NCBI GenBank assembly: GCA_035548495.1
Contig: DASZSV010000051.1
Span: 44,140-108,139, forward strand
Source: CAILZL01 sp035548495
GTDB lineage: Bacteria; Pseudomonadota; Gammaproteobacteria; Steroidobacterales; Steroidobacteraceae
Reading direction: 5' to 3'
Length of the DNA: 64,000 nt
Shown here: piece after piece, positions 44,115 to 53,261 of the stretch
Layout of the letters: each line of letters starts with the position of its first letter
Numbering within the stretch: the first letter of the stretch is position 1
Notes under the pieces: model-generated
Told to the model about the DNA's origin: nothing
The model's input: only the letters and a program-made list of their open reading frames with translations
Database searches by the model: none
Position numbers and translations under genes: made by a program

Positions 44115-46691
44115 TTACTTCTTCACAAACACCAATGCACCATCTTTCGCAGTGATTTTCACTTCACTGCCTGGAGGAAATTCACCGCGCAGGATGCGCT
44201 GCGCCAGTTGATTTTCCACTTGCGATTGAATAGCGCGCTTTAATGGACGCGCACCGTAGACCGGATCAAAGCCTGCTTCGCCGAGAAGATCGCGTGCTGC
44301 ATCATCCAGCGTGATGGCGATATCGCGTTCAGCAAGACGCTTACGCAAATTGCCAAGTTGAATGTCCACAATCGCACGCAATTGCGCGCGGCCCAGCGGA
44401 TGAAAGACCACAATGTCATCCACGCGATTGATGAATTCGGGACGGAAATGCTGACCAACGATTTCCATCACCGCTGCCTTCATCTTGTCGTAGTTGGCTT
44501 CGCCGCTTAATTCCTGAATGACCTGCGAACCGAGGTTGGATGTCATGATCACAACCGTGTTTCTGAAATCAACAGTACGCCCCTGACCATCCGTCAAGCG
44601 GCCGTCATCGAGTACCTGCAACAACACATTGAATACATCGGGATGTGCCTTCTCGACTTCATCGAGCAGGATGACCGAGTAAGGACGGCGGCGCACCGCT
44701 TCGGTGAGATAACCGCCTTCTTCATAACCTACATATCCCGGCGGTGCGCCGATCAAACGTGCGACCGAATGCTTCTCCATGAATTCGGACATGTCAATGC
44801 GCACCATGGCTTCTTCAGTGTCGAAGAGAAACTCTGCCAATGCCTTGCATAATTCTGTTTTGCCCACACCCGTCGGACCCAGGAACAGGAAGGAACCATT
44901 GGGACGATTGGGATCGGAAATGCCCGCGCGCGAACGGCGAATGGCATCCGCCACTGCGCTTACTGCTTCGCGTTGACCCACCACACGCTTGGACAATGCT
45001 TCTTCCATGCGCAACAACTTTTCTTTCTCGCCTTCCAGCATCTTTGATACCGGAATGCCGGTCCACTTGGAAACCACTTCCGCAATTTCTTCTTCGGTGA
45101 CTTTATTGCGCAGCAATTGTGTTTCCTGCTGTTCGGCCAACGCTGCCTGTTCCAGACGTTTCTCCAGTTCAGGAATCTTGCCGTATTGCAATTCGGACAT
45201 GCGCGCCAGATTCTGTGCACGACGTGCGGACTCCAGTTCAATGCGCGCACGTTCCAGTTCTTCCTTGATGCCCGCAGAACTTTGCACGGCGGCCTTCTCT
45301 GCTTTCCATACTTCTTCAAGATCGGCGTATTCCTTCTCCAGCCCTGTCAATTGGTCATGAAGAATGGCCAGCCGTTTCTTCGACGCTTCGTCACTTTCCT
45401 TCTTGAGTGCTTCGCGCTCAATCTTGAGTTGAATGATGCGACGCTCAAGTTTGTCCATTGCTTCGGGCTTGGAATCAATTTCCATGCGAATGCGCGATGC
45501 CGCTTCATCAATCAGGTCAATGGCCTTGTCCGGCAGTTGACGATCCGTGATGTAACGATGTGACAATGTAGCGGCTGCAACAATGGCAGGATCGGTGATG
45601 TCCACGCCATGATGCACTTCGTACCGTTCTTTCAGGCCACGCAGAATGGCAATGGTGTCTTCCACCGAAGGTTCATTCACCAACACTTTCTGGAAACGGC
45701 GTTCCAGTGCGGCATCTTTCTCGATGTACTTGCGATACTCATCCAGTGTGGTGGCACCCACGCAATGCAGTTCGCCACGTGCCAGTGCGGGCTTGAGCAT
45801 GTTGCCGGCATCCATTGCGCCTTCAGCCTTGCCTGCACCCACCATGGTATGCAACTCATCAATGAACAGGATGATCTGGCCTTCCTGTTTCTTTAAATCA
45901 TTCAGCACTGCTTTCAGGCGTTCTTCGAATTCACCACGGAATTTGGCGCCCGCAATCAGCGCTCCCATATCAAGGGCAAGAATCTTCTTGTTGCGAATGC
46001 CTTCGGGAACTTCACCATTGATGATGCGCAGCGCAAGACCTTCGACGATGGCGGTCTTGCCCACACCGGGTTCGCCAATGAGCACCGGATTGTTCTTGGT
46101 GCGACGTTGCAACACCTGCACGGTGCGGCGAATTTCATCATCGCGGCCGATCACCGGATCCAGCTTTCCCTGTGCAGCACGTTCAGTCAGATCGACACAA
46201 TACTTTTCCAGTGCCTGACGGCTTTCTTCTGCATTGGGATCATCCACCTTGTCACCACCACGCAATTCATCAATGGATTTTTCAAGTGCCTGCCTGTGCA
46301 CACCGGCCTGTTTCAGCAGATTGCCGAGTGCGCCTTTGTCATCAATGGCCGCCAGCACAAACAATTCGCTGGAGATATATTGATCGCCGCGCTTCTGTGC
46401 CAGCTTGTCGGTGAGATTGAGCAGCTTGTTAAGATCATTCGAGATGTGCACTTCGCCGCCCGAACCTTCGACGGTTGGCAGGCGATCAATGGCGGCACTC
46501 AATGACGAACGCAATGCATTGACATTGGCGCCCGATTTGTCCAGCAAGGGGCGTATTGAACCGCCCTGCTGATCCAGCAATGACTGCATCAGGTGAACGG
46601 GTTCAATGTACTGATGGTCACGGCCCACTGCCAATGACTGTGCATCGGCCAATGCCATCTGGAATTTGCTGGTCAGTTTGTCCATTCGCAT
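44115..46691 (-). CDS. clpB: ATP-dependent disaggregase ClpB
   Basis: Hsp100 chaperone that extracts polypeptides from aggregates with DnaK. The 858-residue protein has the N domain (MRMDKLTSKFQMALADAQSLAVGRDHQYIEP), AAA1 with GEPGVGKTAIVEGLA, the long M-domain coiled coil (LERRIIQLKIEREALKKESDEASKKR), and AAA2 with GPTGVGKTELCKALAEFLF. The start MRMDKL matches orthologues. A sigma-32-like promoter lies 35 bases upstream. Confidence 0.99.
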   Translation of the reverse strand: MRMDKLTSKFQMALADAQSLAVGRDHQYIEPVHLMQSLLDQQGGSIRPLLDKSGANVNALRSSLSAAIDRLPTVEGSGGEVHISNDLNKLLNLTDKLAQKRGDQYISSELFVLAAIDDKGALGNLLKQAGVHRQALEKSIDELRGGDKVDDPNAEESRQALEKYCVDLTERAAQGKLDPVIGRDDEIRRTVQVLQRRTKNNPVLIGEPGVGKTAIVEGLALRIINGEVPEGIRNKKILALDMGALIAGAKFRGEFEERLKAVLNDLKKQEGQIILFIDELHTMVGAGKAEGAMDAGNMLKPALARGELHCVGATTLDEYRKYIEKDAALERRFQKVLVNEPSVEDTIAILRGLKERYEVHHGVDITDPAIVAAATLSHRYITDRQLPDKAIDLIDEAASRIRMEIDSKPEAMDKLERRIIQLKIEREALKKESDEASKKRLAILHDQLTGLEKEYADLEEVWKAEKAAVQSSAGIKEELERARIELESARRAQNLARMSELQYGKIPELEKRLEQAALAEQQETQLLRNKVTEEEIAEVVSKWTGIPVSKMLEGEKEKLLRMEEALSKRVVGQREAVSAVADAIRRSRAGISDPNRPNGSFLFLGPTGVGKTELCKALAEFLFDTEEAMVRIDMSEFMEKHSVARLIGAPPGYVGYEEGGYLTEAVRRRPYSVILLDEVEKAHPDVFNVLLQVLDDGRLTDGQGRTVDFRNTVVIMTSNLGSQVIQELSGEANYDKMKAAVMEIVGQHFRPEFINRVDDIVVFHPLGRAQLRAIVDIQLGNLRKRLAERDIAITLDDAARDLLGEAGFDPVYGARPLKRAIQSQVENQLAQRILRGEFPPGSEVKITAKDGALVFVKK

Positions 46692-46725
46692 GTGACTTGC
46701 TCTCTGAATACTTGAATTGCACGGT

Positions 46726-46753
46726 ATCTAGGGTTCAAATGGGGAATTTCAAC
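46726..46753 (-). promoter_or_regulatory. sigma-32-like heat-shock promoter of clpB
   Basis: On the minus strand GTTGAAA (46753-46747) and CCCTAGAT (46733-46726) are 13 bases apart, close to the sigma-32 form CTTGAAA-N13/14-CCCcATnT. Position gives a leader of about 27 bases before the clpB ATG. Confidence 0.7.
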
Positions 46754-46889
46754 ATGGATGCGCAGATGGAGTTCAAATTATGCGGATGCGGGTAATGGTT
46801 CAAAAGAACCCGGGTGAAAGCAATATGAGGAGTTACGTAGCACCGGTTGTCTGCAACAAGGAAGACCAACCAAGAATCCGGCAATGCAG

Positions 46890-47738
46890 TTATGCGCGCA
46901 GCAAGTGTTCCATCACACCTATCAGCAACACGCCGCTGGAGATCAATGCAAACTGCTGAATGGCCGATTCGGGATCAACACGACGATGCAGGCCGGGAAT
47001 CAGATCGGCCACGGCAATGTAAATGAAACTGGCCGCTGCCAGTGTAATGGCATAAGGCAGCACTTGCATGGCGGTGCCCAGTGCAAAGAAGGCAATCACC
47101 GCGCCGATCACCGATGTCAGACTGGTGATCAAGTTGAGCAGCAATGCCTTGCGGCGTGACATGCCACCGTGAAGCAGAATGGCAAGATCACCCACTTCCT
47201 GCGGAATTTCATGCACGATCACCGCCAGCGATGTGACAATGCCCAGATGAATATCCGTCATGAATGCGGCGGCAATCAAGACACCATCGAGCATGTTGTG
47301 CAGACCATCACCAAACAGGATCATCCAGCCGGATGCCGCATGACGATGTTGTTCCTGCACTTCATGCACATGAGGACGCGCATGTGCATAACTATGATGT
47401 GTTTCTTGCGGGTGATGCTCATCCACAGGATGCGCTTCGCAGGTGTTGTAATGACAATGACGCCACAACACCAGTTTTTCCAGCACGAAAAATATCAGCA
47501 CACCCACCAGCAAGGTCAATCCCACCTGTGATGCCCTGCTGACGCCCGCAGTGGAAATGGCTTCCGGCAACAGATCCAGCAATGCCGCAGCCAGCAACGC
47601 GCCAATGGCAAAACTGACCAGGTGCGGAATCCAGTGCACGCGCTTGTGTTCCGGCACCAGCAGGAACAACGATGCGGCAAGTGCGCTCAACACACCGCCC
47701 AATACTGTTGCAAGAATGATCCAGAGCAAGACGTTCAT
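46890..47738 (-). CDS. ZIP family metal transporter
   Basis: Divalent-metal transporter of the inner membrane, 282 residues, eight predicted segments. The metal site motifs are FGDGLHNMLDGVLIAAAF (TM4) and AVIVHEIPQEVGDLAILLHGG (TM5). A His-rich cytoplasmic loop lies between TM3 and TM4 (HCHYNTCEAHPVDEHHPQETHHSYAHARPHVHE). Zinc is the likely ion. The DUF2127 gene lies 36 bases upstream on the same strand. Confidence 0.94.
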   Translation of the reverse strand: MNVLLWIILATVLGGVLSALAASLFLLVPEHKRVHWIPHLVSFAIGALLAAALLDLLPEAISTAGVSRASQVGLTLLVGVLIFFVLEKLVLWRHCHYNTCEAHPVDEHHPQETHHSYAHARPHVHEVQEQHRHAASGWMILFGDGLHNMLDGVLIAAAFMTDIHLGIVTSLAVIVHEIPQEVGDLAILLHGGMSRRKALLLNLITSLTSVIGAVIAFFALGTAMQVLPYAITLAAASFIYIAVADLIPGLHRRVDPESAIQQFALISSGVLLIGVMEHLLRA

Positions 47739-47774
47739 TGTTGAGGAGTCAGGTTGTATTGAAGGACGGTATGG

Positions 47775-48296
47775 TTATTGTTGATGATGATGGTGATGTT
47801 CATGCTCGTACTGGATTTCAGCGCTGATTTCCTTTGAATGCAGCAAGCCGTACACCATGAACAGCACAATGGCGGTGTTGATGGCCACCACCACCAGTGC
47901 AATAACGGTTTGCCAGCCCCGCGGACTGGTGAACAGTTCTATCAATTCAAAGGGAATGTAAATGCTGCCGCTCAATGCCGCCAGCCACTCAGCCCAGGGA
48001 CGCGCAAACCACAGGCCATAGGCTTCGATAAAACGCAGCGTAACGTAGGCCGCCGCCAGCGACGCCCAGAACCACAAGTGTGTGTTGGTGATATGCGATG
48101 CCAGCTTGACGAAGACGCGCGCAAAGAAACTGGCGGGATCGAGATGGAAATACTGCACCATGCCATCGGCAACATTCTCCACACCACCATGAAACATCGA
48201 GATGACACCGGCACCCAGCAGCAAGACCAGAATTCCCTTCGAGGCTTCAATGACTGCAACCGTGCGCAGCACCCGTCCAAAACGCGAAATTTTCAC
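47775..48296 (-). CDS. DUF2127 family membrane protein with His-rich tail
   Basis: 173 residues, four hydrophobic segments (VAVIEASKGILVLLLGAGVISM, LWFWASLAAAYVTLRFIEAYGLW, LSGSIYIPFELIEL, VIALVVVAINTAIVLFMVYGLL). The family signature LRFIEAYGLWFARPWAEW is plain. The C-terminal YEHEHHHHHQQ tail is probably a metal-binding extension; adjacent ZIP transporter supports a metal link by context only. Confidence 0.88.
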   Translation of the reverse strand: MKISRFGRVLRTVAVIEASKGILVLLLGAGVISMFHGGVENVADGMVQYFHLDPASFFARVFVKLASHITNTHLWFWASLAAAYVTLRFIEAYGLWFARPWAEWLAALSGSIYIPFELIELFTSPRGWQTVIALVVVAINTAIVLFMVYGLLHSKEISAEIQYEHEHHHHHQQ

Positions 48297-48435
48297 AGCT
48301 CGGCGATCCAGAGTTTCATATTGTCTGCAAAGATTACCGTACTCCGGGCCATCTGTAACGGTCTATCCACGCGAACCGTTGCGATTTACCGTGAAAACCG
48401 GCAGGCTTGACACCGGTTCATTTTTCAACAGCAGC

Positions 48436-48870
48436 ATGGTCATACTTACACAGGTCGAGTTGCGCGACGATCCGCAAGCCCGGCGTTACATCAAGAACGA
48501 AGTGGTAACGGTGAAGTTTGCCAAAGCGGCAGGCAGCGTCGCAAGCCGCGAAGGCGCCAATACGTATCAAGCGGGTGACGCGCTGATTACCGGATCAACC
48601 GGTGATCACTGGAGTGTCAGCCGCGACCGGTTCGATACCAAGTACCTTCCGCTGCCGCCATTGCAGCATGGCGCGGATGGCCAGTATCGCAACAAACCCG
48701 TGCCGGTACTTGCCAGACAGATGCATGAAGACTTCAGTGTTGCCCGGTCCGCCGGTGGCGACGTCATTCACGGCCATGCCGGCGACTGGCTGATGCAGTA
48801 TGCGCCCGGCGATCACGGCATTGTGCAGAATGCCAAGTTCATGAAAGTGTATCAGACAGTCAGCGACTGA
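48436..48870 (+). CDS. PGDYG-domain small protein
   Basis: 144 residues from MVILTQVELRDDPQARRYIKNEVVTVKFA. The C-terminal AGDWLMQYAPGDHGIVQNAKFMKVYQ resembles the PGDYG motif family (here PGDHG), and the middle repeats the pattern (YQAGDALITGSTGDHWSVSRDRFDTKY). Domain function is unknown. The frame is open further upstream, but that stretch overlaps the DUF2127 promoter and shows no homology. Confidence 0.75.
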   Translation: MVILTQVELRDDPQARRYIKNEVVTVKFAKAAGSVASREGANTYQAGDALITGSTGDHWSVSRDRFDTKYLPLPPLQHGADGQYRNKPVPVLARQMHEDFSVARSAGGDVIHGHAGDWLMQYAPGDHGIVQNAKFMKVYQTVSD

Positions 48871-48873
48871 TCT

Positions 48874-49254
48874 TCATTGCGCTGCCGGCAGCACTTCATC
48901 CACATAGTACTGCGTCTCGCCAAAACAGCGGGAAGGCACGCCGCGATGCTCGGTGTAGTGCAGACGCACGCGCTGTCCAAGATGAGCGTTGAGTTGCTGT
49001 ACAACAGCGTCATCACGCACCGTAAAATTCCACAATTGCGGCGCTACGCCGCTGACAATGTACAACGCCAGCTCGCCTTCGTTGGTTTTGCACAGCCAGC
49101 CTTCGCGTGAAACTTTCTGTAAAATGCCGACACGCTCACCATCGGAATAAGACCAGTGCAAGGTGAACTCAACATAGCCCCATGCGGCCAGTGCAATGAA
49201 TATCACCAGCATCAATGCCCAGCGTGCGCTGGATTTTTTGGTTGTTACTTCCAT
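48874..49254 (-). CDS. membrane-anchored hypothetical protein
   Basis: 126 residues: an N-terminal transmembrane helix (ARWALMLVIFIALAAWGYVEFTL) and a periplasmic domain with GERVGILQKVSREGWLCKTNEGELALYIVSGVAPQLWNFTVRDDAVVQQLN and CFGETQYYVDEVLP. This belongs to a widespread uncharacterised family sometimes mislabelled as 6-phosphogluconate dehydrogenase. Two conserved Cys may form a disulfide. It stops 3 bases from the convergent PGDYG gene. Confidence 0.82.
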   Translation of the reverse strand: MEVTTKKSSARWALMLVIFIALAAWGYVEFTLHWSYSDGERVGILQKVSREGWLCKTNEGELALYIVSGVAPQLWNFTVRDDAVVQQLNAHLGQRVRLHYTEHRGVPSRCFGETQYYVDEVLPAAQ

Positions 49255-49302
49255 CAGCAATCTCCCCGGCAGATTGCACCATCATAACCGAGTGATCACT
49301 GC

Positions 49303-49331
49303 AAAAACAAAGGCCCGCCGCAGCGGGCCTT
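49303..49331 (-). terminator. rho-independent terminator
   Basis: 7-bp GC stem GGCCCGC / GCGGGCC with loop and, on the minus strand, the tract CTTTGTTTTTGC. It serves the 49353 lipoprotein gene. Confidence 0.85.
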
Positions 49332-49352
49332 GCAACACATCCTTTGAATCCG

Positions 49353-51395
49353 TCAATCGCTGAGAATCAACGCGGCATCGCTGGTTTTCAGCGTGGCCGA
49401 ACTACTGGTGTACGGTCCTTGCGCAATCACCGCCAGTGTCGTGGTTCCTGATACCGCAATGGCCGTTTGCGCTGCTGATTCAAAATCACCAAATGAGGCA
49501 TAGGTATTGATGGTGCGGCTGCCGCGATGGAGGATGGCGTATTGCGTGTTCATTGCCGTGGCATCCGGCGCAACCAGATTCAATCCGGTGGTATGGCCCG
49601 CAGTGGTCAACAGACTGATGACCTGCGGCCCGGCAATGACCGTTGGCCTGATGCTGGCATCCAGCTCATCCTGACTGATTCCCATTGTAGTTGCATCCAG
49701 CGTGGCAAACGGCATCGCCGTTCCACCATGCGCATCACCCCAGCGTATGAACACGGTGGCATTGGTCTGCGCATAGCTGATGATGGTGTCTGCATAAAAA
49801 TCCGCCGCTGCGGATGCACCAAACGGCGCGACAAATCCCATGAACCTGACCGCGCTGCTGTCCGGCAACGCAACGGAATTATTCATCATCATGATCCTGT
49901 AAGCCGAGGGATCAGCACCGGTGCCGGTGAAGTCCAGTGATGCAGGCGATCTGCCATCAATGCTCTGCAAATTGATGGTCGCTGTTGTGCCACTGGTAGA
50001 ATTCACCATACCCCATGCACTCGTCAGTTCCAGTCGCGCACTGCCTGCAGTGGCATCCAGCGACACCGTAGGCAACCTGCTGATATCATCGTGCCGTGAG
50101 AAGTTCTGCGCACCTGCCATCGCCGCACCCATCGCAGAACTTGAAGCGCTGGATGATGAAGCGGATGAGCTTGATGAACTTGAACTTGCGCTTGAACTTG
50201 AACCTGAGCTTCCATTGCTGCTGGCCACACCAAAGAACACGGCATGCTGTCCGACGGAAATATCGGAAATATCAAATGAACCACTGTGTCCGTCTTCGGT
50301 CACCGTGGTGGCATCACCCACTGTTACTGCCACATCCTTGCGCATGAAATTCTCGACACTGTCATTGGGCACACACCAGCGTGCGCCGCGCACCATGATG
50401 ACATTACCGTTGCGCGCCACTACCGTACCTTCGATGCGATCCAGTTTCTTGTTGATCACACTGCTGCCTGCCAGCACGCTGGTGGCCGTGAAGGTATGAT
50501 CCGCTGTGGACAAGGTGCCATACGCCAGCGTGACGGTACCCGTGGGTTCATTGTTCAATTGCATCAATCCCGCCGCGCGGGTGTAAGTAACACCATCGAT
50601 GTTGAACGTCGTGGTGTCATTGGTTGCGACTGTCAGCTGACCGTGATCATGATTCATCTCCGCGAATGGAAACACCATCACCATATAGTTACTGCTGGCG
50701 ACATCCACACTCTGCAATTGACCACGCACCAGTGTTTGCCGGTCCACTGCCGGTGTCAGCGAGGCCATCAGTACAGGATTCACCGTGACCTGCGCTGTCG
50801 CCGTGTTCACCGTGTTGGACGCAAGCAGATTGAAATCGAGCGCAAGATTGGCGATACGCCCAGGCGTAACAATCAATTTGTTGTTGTCGAACTGAATGTT
50901 GAGCGTGACTTGCGTCAATGGATTGCCCATGTCATCCACTGCCGTCACTTTCAATCCCGCCGCAGTGCCATCATCGACGATGATATTTGCATTGGTATAG
51001 TCCAGCGTGATGCTGCCGCCGGTGTAGTTGCCGCCGGGTATCTGTTTTGCACTGAGAATTTCGGACAAATTGACCAGTTTCGAAAAATCAACTGTAGTGG
51101 TTGCAGGAACCGTTTCAACCACCGTGCCATCGGCGCGTTGCAATGTCAGCGACGACACATCCACTGAATAGGCAAGAAAATCCCCCTGCGCATCCGTCAA
51201 CGACAAAATGGTTGTTCCACAATTGTCGCAAGCCTGTCCCTGCATACCCGGCGAATTGCCATCCGATGAACCCGACCCGCCACAGGCTGTTAACGCTGTT
51301 GCTGTAACCGCAATGATTGCCAGCAACCCGCAACGCCGCCATAAGGAAGACATGGAAAAACGGGGAACGTACTGACCATGATTGAAGTGCCACAT
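49353..51395 (-). CDS. DUF4382-like lipoprotein with poly-serine linker, hypothetical
   Basis: 680 residues. Lipoprotein signal with lipobox ATALTAC followed by GGSGSSDGNS. A first beta-rich domain (TTILSLTDAQGDFLAYSVDVSSLTLQRADGTVVETVP) resembles DUF4382. Several further beta modules carry RIEGTVVARNGNVIMVRGARW. A Ser-rich linker around residues 398-425 (SSNGSSGSSSSASSSSSSSS) separates the C-terminal module. The ATG at 51395 has GGGAGTG at proper distance; 51353 gives a shorter signal peptide but no ribosome site. Function unknown; surface exposed. Confidence 0.8.
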   Translation of the reverse strand: MWHFNHGQYVPRFSMSSLWRRCGLLAIIAVTATALTACGGSGSSDGNSPGMQGQACDNCGTTILSLTDAQGDFLAYSVDVSSLTLQRADGTVVETVPATTTVDFSKLVNLSEILSAKQIPGGNYTGGSITLDYTNANIIVDDGTAAGLKVTAVDDMGNPLTQVTLNIQFDNNKLIVTPGRIANLALDFNLLASNTVNTATAQVTVNPVLMASLTPAVDRQTLVRGQLQSVDVASSNYMVMVFPFAEMNHDHGQLTVATNDTTTFNIDGVTYTRAAGLMQLNNEPTGTVTLAYGTLSTADHTFTATSVLAGSSVINKKLDRIEGTVVARNGNVIMVRGARWCVPNDSVENFMRKDVAVTVGDATTVTEDGHSGSFDISDISVGQHAVFFGVASSNGSSGSSSSASSSSSSSSASSSSASSSAMGAAMAGAQNFSRHDDISRLPTVSLDATAGSARLELTSAWGMVNSTSGTTATINLQSIDGRSPASLDFTGTGADPSAYRIMMMNNSVALPDSSAVRFMGFVAPFGASAAADFYADTIISYAQTNATVFIRWGDAHGGTAMPFATLDATTMGISQDELDASIRPTVIAGPQVISLLTTAGHTTGLNLVAPDATAMNTQYAILHRGSRTINTYASFGDFESAAQTAIAVSGTTTLAVIAQGPYTSSSATLKTSDAALILSD

Positions 51396-51583
51396 GATGA
51401 TTCACTCCCGGTATGTACCCATGAAGGATACTTGCGAAAGTGTGTACCTGTTGGTGATGATGGCAAGATGTCGTAACGGTACGACGGAAACGTGTTGCTT
51501 AATGAACTCGTCTTCATTAAGGCATCGCGCGATGAGTGCCGCGATACAAGGCTTCAGGAACAGCAGGTTGCTCAGCAGTCCTC

Positions 51584-51779
51584 TAACAAGTTATTGAAAA
51601 GCCCATTTCATCTACTCGCCCATGCCGGCACTCACTTCCTCGCTGGCAGTCGTGTCTGTATTGTTCAAAAACGCCGTGAATATATCCCTATAGGCTCTGG
51701 CAAAAACCTCCTGTTTTTGACAGTTTTGAAAAATACAGACACGACTGCCGCTCAGGTTGAGCTTTTCAACAAGTTGCTA
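51584..51779. repeat. MITE-like palindromic element
   Basis: Outer inverted repeats of 19 bases (51584-51602 and 51761-51779) match at about 16 positions. An inner pair, GGCAGTCGTGTCTGTATT (51645-51662) and its exact complement at 51732-51749, gives an 18-bp perfect stem. The centre contains ACGCCGTGAATATATCCC, part of a motif I know from intergenic repeats of gammaproteobacteria. No transposase frame is present. The right terminus supplies the stop codon of the hydrolase gene at 51777. Confidence 0.85.
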
Positions 51780-52664
51780 ACGTAACTGCTGATTGAAAAA
51801 CTGCACTGTCCGCGTCCATGCCAGTTTCGCAGCAGCCTCGTCATAGCGAGGTGTGGTGTCGTTGTTGAATCCATGCTGAGTGCCGGGATAAACATAGGCC
51901 TGATAGTTGACATGTGCTGCTTTCAATGCGGATTCGTAGGCAGGCCATGCGGCGTTGATACGTTCATCATGCTCTGCGTAATGAATCAGCAAGGGCGCTT
52001 TGATTCTGGCCACATTGTCAAGATCGGGCGCCATGCCGTAAAACGGCACCGCTGCATTCAAGCCGGAAATTTGTGTGGCGAGAAAATTGACGACGCCACC
52101 GCCATAGCAAAACCCGACAACACCCACTCTGCCATTGCCTTCGTGCAAGTGTTCAAGGAAATGTACCGCGGCGATAAAATCCTGACGGCACTTTTCCTGA
52201 TCCAGCTTCTGGAACAACTCGCGCGCTCTGTCTTCATCATCCGGATACCCGCCGAGCGAAAACAACATGTCCGGCGCCAACGCAATAAAGTTATCCACTG
52301 CAAGGCGGCGCGTAATATCTTCGATATGCGGATTCAGTCCGCGGTTCTCGTGCACCACCAGAATCACTGGCAACTTGCCATCAATATGTGCAGGCATGGC
52401 AAGATATGCACGCACCTTACCGTAACCCTTGGGTGAATCAAATTCAACGAAGCGCGTTTTGATGCGTACATCGTCGTTCTTGATCTGCTGCGCTTCGGCA
52501 AACTTTGGCGTTAACGCATCCAGCACGGCTTCGGCCGTCACACCCACTGCAAGATAGCTTGCCGCTCTGGCGAGAAATTCCCGGCGCAGAATGAAACCAT
52601 GAACATATTTGTCGAACAGCCTGAGCACTTCAGGATGGAAATCATTGACTGTTTTACGTTGCAT
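51777..52664 (-). CDS. dienelactone hydrolase family protein, Tat-type signal
   Basis: 295 residues, alpha/beta hydrolase with nucleophile Cys in VGVVGFCYGGGVVNFLA, Asp in IHYAEHDERINAAW and His in YPGTQHGFNN. A twin-arginine-like segment, FILRREFLARAASYLAVGV, lies near residue 27, suggesting export. Substrate unknown; dienelactone is only the family type reaction. Its stop TAG and the edge of the MITE-like element coincide. It follows the ArsR gene by 114 bases on the same strand. Confidence 0.9.
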   Translation of the reverse strand: MQRKTVNDFHPEVLRLFDKYVHGFILRREFLARAASYLAVGVTAEAVLDALTPKFAEAQQIKNDDVRIKTRFVEFDSPKGYGKVRAYLAMPAHIDGKLPVILVVHENRGLNPHIEDITRRLAVDNFIALAPDMLFSLGGYPDDEDRARELFQKLDQEKCRQDFIAAVHFLEHLHEGNGRVGVVGFCYGGGVVNFLATQISGLNAAVPFYGMAPDLDNVARIKAPLLIHYAEHDERINAAWPAYESALKAAHVNYQAYVYPGTQHGFNNDTTPRYDEAAAKLAWTRTVQFFNQQLR

Positions 52665-52778
52665 CGGCGCCTCCGGTCAGTCGATCAACTCATCGACCAG
52701 TCACGCAGCTCAAATCAAAAGATCATCATCGGCCAGACCGATGCCGCACAGCAAAGCGAATATCGGTTCAGCCCGGGT

Positions 52779-53132
52779 TCATCCGCAAAAACACTCATGC
52801 AGTAACTCAAGCATGCGGCGTGTCTTGTCATCATGCAGTGAATAGTAAACCGTCTGTGACTGCTTTTCAGTATTCACCAGGTTGCTGTCACGCAGCACAG
52901 CCAGATGTTGCGACAGCGCCGACTGGCTCAGTTCCACTTTCTCGTTGATCTGTCCGACGGACAACGGTCCTTCCAGCAAGGTGCAGAGAATTGCCAGCCG
53001 CTGGTCGTTGGCCAGTGCTTTCAGAAAGTCTGCTGCCTCGCCTGCATGCGCAAACATTTCTTCCGCATTCATGACGGATTTGCGCGGCCTGGCTGCGCTC
53101 GCCTGTTTCTTAAGGGATGTACGTGTCGGCAT
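52779..53132 (-). CDS. ArsR-family repressor, BigR/SqrR-like persulfide sensor
   Basis: Winged-helix repressor of 117 residues. The HTH is SVGQINEKVELSQSALSQHLAVLRDSNLVNTEKQSQTVYYSLHD. Cys50 in RLAILCTLLEG and Cys114/116 in the terminal HECFCG fit the Cys pair of BigR/SqrR/YgaV, which forms a tetrasulfide with sulfane sulfur. Metal-site residues of ArsR/SmtB are not seen. Start ATG 53132 has GGGAG at 8 bases; ATG 53138 is an alternative. Divergent from the DUF2892-RND-SQR operon, sharing its operator region. Confidence 0.9.
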   Translation of the reverse strand: MPTRTSLKKQASAARPRKSVMNAEEMFAHAGEAADFLKALANDQRLAILCTLLEGPLSVGQINEKVELSQSALSQHLAVLRDSNLVNTEKQSQTVYYSLHDDKTRRMLELLHECFCG

Positions 53133-53184
53133 CAGCATTTCTCCCGGATTGACCCGTGATCAATCCTCCACTTTCATGGTGGGT

Positions 53185-53214
53185 ATTCTATATCAGTGTT
53201 GACTACATTAGCAA
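53185..53214 (-). promoter_or_regulatory. probable autoregulated promoter of the ArsR-type gene
   Basis: Minus strand: TTGCTA (53214-53209) lies inside the ATTAG-N6-CTAAT palindrome, with TATAGA (53192-53187) or TAGAAT (53190-53185) as -10 at 16 or 18 bases. Repressor binding would therefore block its own gene. Confidence 0.5.
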
Positions 53215-53227
53215 CTTCTAATATAAA
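53199..53227 (+). promoter_or_regulatory. sigma-70 promoter of the sulfide-response operon
   Basis: TTGACT (53199-53204) and TATAAA (53222-53227) with 17-base spacing, near consensus. The operator palindrome at 53207-53222 fills the spacer. Transcription would start about 53234, before DUF2892 at 53262. Confidence 0.85.
53207..53222. promoter_or_regulatory. operator palindrome ATTAG-N6-CTAAT
   Basis: Perfect 5+6+5 palindrome ATTAGCAACTTCTAAT between divergent genes, inside the -35/-10 spacer of the plus promoter and covering the -35 of the minus one. Size and place suit a dimeric winged-helix repressor. Confidence 0.78.
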
Positions 53228-53261
53228 GACACCACGAATTGCCTTTTTGAGGAAAACCATC

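Noticed and set aside
46798..46811. GGTTC-AAAA-GAACC palindrome upstream of clpB
   Set aside because: Short and isolated; no partner site and too far from the promoter to support an operator.
50286..51167. 293-codon plus-strand ORF
   Set aside because: Antisense to the poly-serine lipoprotein and rich in His/Arg/Cys, as expected of a shadow.
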